From positions 1 through 7,822 of the forward strand of contig CAMOIA010000070.1 in NCBI GenBank assembly GCA_946615785.1: DNA of 7,822 bases, in the 5' to 3' direction. The notes under the pieces are model-generated. The model did no database searches and was not told the DNA's origin. It saw nothing but the letters and a program-made list of their open reading frames with translations. Origin of the DNA: an uncultured Clostridia bacterium. GTDB taxonomy: Bacteria > Bacillota > Clostridia > Christensenellales > Aristaeellaceae. A program made the position numbers and the translations under genes. Shown here one piece after another: positions 6,025 to 7,822 of the stretch (position 1 is the first letter of the stretch; each line of letters begins with the position of its first letter).

Positions 6025-6853
6025 CTTTTGCTTCCCTCTTCCTGTATTTTTCAAGCTGCGCGGCCCGCCCGGCCGCTTCGGCGATTTCCTTCGTCAGGTC
6101 CCGCCGGTCCTGTCCTTCGCCCAGCGCGACGTGCACAAAAAACTCTCGGGTACCGCTGTTTCCGGTCACAGGGCTGTTTGTCACCTGCAGGCACCTGCAG
6201 TCAGGCAGGCGGTCGATTTTTCCGCACAGGTCCTCAAGCAGCGGCACATAGGCTTCTTCCTCGATGACGCCCGTGCGCCTGGCCTCCATATCGTCGATCT
6301 CAAAAAGCGGCTTCACAAGGCAGACGAGGTCGCCCCGTCCGTGCAGCACCGAGGCAAAATACGGAATGCCCTTAAGCAACGAAAGGTAGCTCAGGTCCAC
6401 CGTGCCAAGGTCCGGCGCCGGGTCCAGCGCAAGCAGCCGTTCGTCTGAAATATTCGTCCTTTCCAGGTTCACAACGCGCGCGTCCTGCCGCAGCCTTCCG
6501 ACGAGCTGTCCGTACCCCACGTCCACGGCGTAAACCCGGGCCGCGCCGTGGCGCACGAGGCAGTCCGTAAAGCCGCCTGTGGACGCGCCGGCGTCGACGC
6601 ACACCCTGCCCGCGACGGAAAGGCCGAAATCCCGGATCGCGCCCTCCAGCTTCAGCCCGCCCTTGCCCGCGTAAGGCATTTCCCGTCCGCGGACCGTGAT
6701 CGGCGCGTCCCCTGCGATTTTCATGCCGCCGTGCAGCCTCGCGCTGCCGGAAAAGACGTCGCCAGCCAGAAGATAGGCCTGCGCTTCCTTCTCGCTGTCA
6801 AAAAAGCCTTCCTGCAGGAGCCGGTCCATGACCGGTATTTTCTTTGCGGACAT
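6011..6853 (-). CDS. tlyA: TlyA-family rRNA 2'-O-methyltransferase
   Basis: A 280-residue protein of the TlyA / FtsJ-like family (also annotated hemolysin A). Studied members use SAM to methylate the 2'-OH of cytidines in 23S rRNA helix 69 and, in some, 16S helix 44; loss gives capreomycin/viomycin resistance in mycobacteria. An S4 RNA-binding domain covers about residues 5-60. The methyltransferase domain has the SAM loop DAGASTGGFTDCL (87-99) and AVDVGYGQL (109-117). The expected K-D-K-E catalytic tetrad is visible as K68 (GGLKLEGA), D153 (TVDLSYLS), K181 (VKPLFE) and E237 (TREFFVH). The TlyA linker is GKGG where SRGG is usual. The ATG at 6853 has GGAGG five bases upstream and follows the RluD stop by two bases, linking two rRNA-modifying enzymes in one transcript. 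Its 3' end overlaps the acetyltransferase start. Which rRNA sites it methylates is not decided by sequence. Confidence 0.94.
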   Translation of the reverse strand: MSAKKIPVMDRLLQEGFFDSEKEAQAYLLAGDVFSGSARLHGGMKIAGDAPITVRGREMPYAGKGGLKLEGAIRDFGLSVAGRVCVDAGASTGGFTDCLVRHGAARVYAVDVGYGQLVGRLRQDARVVNLERTNISDERLLALDPAPDLGTVDLSYLSLLKGIPYFASVLHGRGDLVCLVKPLFEIDDMEARRTGVIEEEAYVPLLEDLCGKIDRLPDCRCLQVTNSPVTGNSGTREFFVHVALGEGQDRRDLTKEIAEAAGRAAQLEKYRKREAKDENR

Positions 6854-6855
6854 GT

Positions 6856-7740
6856 TTACCTCCAGGAATCCAGAAACGGACAGGGCGCCGTGAACGTCAT
6901 CCGCTCCCCGCTCAGGGGGTGATCAAAAGAGACGGAAAAAGAATGCAGGTAGAGGCGCGGCGCCTTTTGCGCCCATGCCTTGGCGTAAATCACGTCGCCG
7001 AGCACCGGGTGCCCGATGCTCGCCATATGCACCCGGATCTGGTGCGTCCGTCCCGTCAGGATGCGCACGTCAAGAAGCGTCCGGTCACGCCCCTCCTCGA
7101 TCACGCGCCAGAGCGTCGAGGCAGGCTTTCCCAAAGGATCCACCGCCATCTTTTTCCGGTCTGTTTTCGACCTTGCGATCGGCTGGTCGATCCGTCCTTC
7201 CATTTCCTTCATGTGTCCTGCCACCACCGCGCGGTAGTGCTTCTCGATGGTGTGCGCCTGCAGCTGCGCGCTCAGGCTTCGGTGCGACGCGTCGTCCTTG
7301 GCCACGAGCATGATGCCGCTCGTATCCTTGTCCAGCCTGTGCACGATGCCGGGCCGCATCTCTCCGCCGATGCCGGAGAGGTGGTCCAGATGATACATGA
7401 GCGCGTTCACGAGCGTACCGTCGGGATTTCCCGCCGCCGGATGCACGACCATGCCGCAAGGCTTGTTGACGGCGGCGATGCAGGCGTCCTGATACACGAC
7501 CTCCAGCGGCAGCGCCTGCGCCACCAGCGCCGTTTCCTGCACGGGCGGAATCTCCCAGAGAACGTCGTCCCCCGCCTTCAGAAGAAACGAAGGCTTATTC
7601 TCCCCGCTTCCGTTCACCCGCACGCGGCCTTCCCTGATCAGCCTGGCGGCCTGGGAACGCGAAAGCCCCGTTTCCCCGGTCTCCGCGAGGAAGACGTCCA
7701 GCCGCACCCCGTCAAGAAGGCATTTTGTGCTTTCCGGCAT
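6856..7740 (-). CDS. RluD/RluA-family 23S rRNA pseudouridine synthase
   Basis: A 294-residue enzyme isomerising uridine to pseudouridine in RNA, most likely in 23S rRNA (RluD members act on helix 69). An N-terminal S4 domain covers about residues 8-65 (LSRSQAARLIREGRVRVNG). The catalytic domain starts with AVNKPCGMVVHPAAGN (90-105). The catalytic aspartate is D137 in GIVHRLDKDTSGIML. The family motif LTGRTHQIRVHMASIGHPVLGD is at 228-249. Length and domain order match RluD, though RluA-family paralogues in Clostridia are hard to tell apart, so no symbol is given. The ATG at 7740 has AAGGGGAG about 8 nt upstream. The frame is open further to a TTG at 7806, but that extension is Cys- and Gly-rich and not family-like. 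Its ending TGG AGG TAA also supplies the ribosome binding site of the TlyA gene that begins two bases later. Confidence 0.95.
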   Translation of the reverse strand: MPESTKCLLDGVRLDVFLAETGETGLSRSQAARLIREGRVRVNGSGENKPSFLLKAGDDVLWEIPPVQETALVAQALPLEVVYQDACIAAVNKPCGMVVHPAAGNPDGTLVNALMYHLDHLSGIGGEMRPGIVHRLDKDTSGIMLVAKDDASHRSLSAQLQAHTIEKHYRAVVAGHMKEMEGRIDQPIARSKTDRKKMAVDPLGKPASTLWRVIEEGRDRTLLDVRILTGRTHQIRVHMASIGHPVLGDVIYAKAWAQKAPRLYLHSFSVSFDHPLSGERMTFTAPCPFLDSWR

Positions 7741-7759
7741 CCCGATCGCTCCCCTTCCA

Positions 7760-7778
7760 GTTCCGGTCGTATCGGAAC
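7760..7778 (-). promoter_or_regulatory. Stem-loop upstream of the pseudouridine synthase gene
   Basis: A perfect 6-bp inverted repeat (GTTCCG, seven-base loop, CGGAAC) ends just before the AAGGGGAG ribosome binding site of the pseudouridine synthase. The following bases are purine-rich, not a U-run, so it is not an intrinsic terminator in the direction of the genes. The 82 bases from 7741 to the right edge hold no gene I can support. A T-rich stretch lies upstream, but a clear -35/-10 pair is not seen. Confidence 0.35.
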
Positions 7779-7822
7779 AAAAGCAAAACCTGCCACATAA
7801 AAACAAATATTTCCTGCTTGAT

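Noticed and set aside
6025..6054. A ten-codon N-terminal extension of the acetyltransferase starting at TTG
   Set aside because: No ribosome binding site precedes the TTG, the extra residues are not family-like, and the ATG at 6024 has a usable Shine-Dalgarno.
6182..6200. A short tandem repeat of CACCTGCAG inside tlyA
   Set aside because: It encodes ordinary residues (CRCLQV) within a conserved gene and has only two copies; likely chance.
3610..6267. A plus-strand open frame of 885 codons running opposite the first exporter subunit, the acetyltransferase and part of tlyA
   Set aside because: It is antisense to three genes with clear family motifs. Its translation is rich in His, Arg and Asp with no domain, as expected for a mirror frame of GC-rich codons.
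7712..7822. A minus-strand open frame entering from the right edge with a hydrophobic stretch, ending 29 bases inside the pseudouridine synthase gene; considered as the C-terminus of lspA, which often precedes rluD
   Set aside because: The visible residues (around FVFMWQVLLLF) lack the NxAD-type end of LspA and do not fit its last helix; only 36 codons are visible, so no gene can be supported.

Overview
The window looks like the chromosome of a GC-rich member of the Bacillota, probably class Clostridia. The reasons are the strong AGGAGG-type ribosome binding sites, the ~500-residue class IMP dehydrogenase with an N-terminus of the kind common in gut Clostridia, a Gx transporter-family membrane protein, and a split ABC exporter of the BmrCD/TM287-288 type. 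This is a judgement from gene families and composition; no rRNA or other marker is present.

Every supported gene lies on the minus strand and packing is very tight. In transcription order (right to left): an RluD-type 23S pseudouridine synthase (6856-7740), a TlyA-type rRNA 2'-O-methyltransferase (6011-6853, 2-nt gap), a GNAT acetyltransferase (5497-6024, overlapping by 14 nt), a 72-nt gap, two ABC half-exporters (3667-5424 and 1896-3665, 1-nt gap), a 33-codon cysteine-rich ORF (1798-1899), a 61-residue single-pass membrane protein (1612-1797) and a Gx-family integral membrane protein (1064-1606). A 124-nt intergenic stretch with a plausible sigma-A promoter and a leader stem-loop then precedes guaB, whose 3' part runs off the left edge.

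The two ABC half-transporters form an asymmetric heterodimer. The upstream subunit has Asp for the catalytic Glu and Gln for the switch His but an intact FSGGQ signature. The downstream subunit has Glu and His intact but a non-canonical ISKGQ signature. These combine into one active and one degenerate ATP site.

RluD and TlyA both modify ribosomal RNA. guaB appears to be a separate transcription unit making XMP for guanine nucleotide synthesis. Most of the window is housekeeping. The part least explained by known families is the run of two tiny ORFs between the exporter and the Gx protein, especially the cysteine-rich 33-mer, which fills exactly the space between its neighbours. No mobile element, tRNA, rRNA or CRISPR array was seen, and no gene-free stretch exceeds 300 bases.
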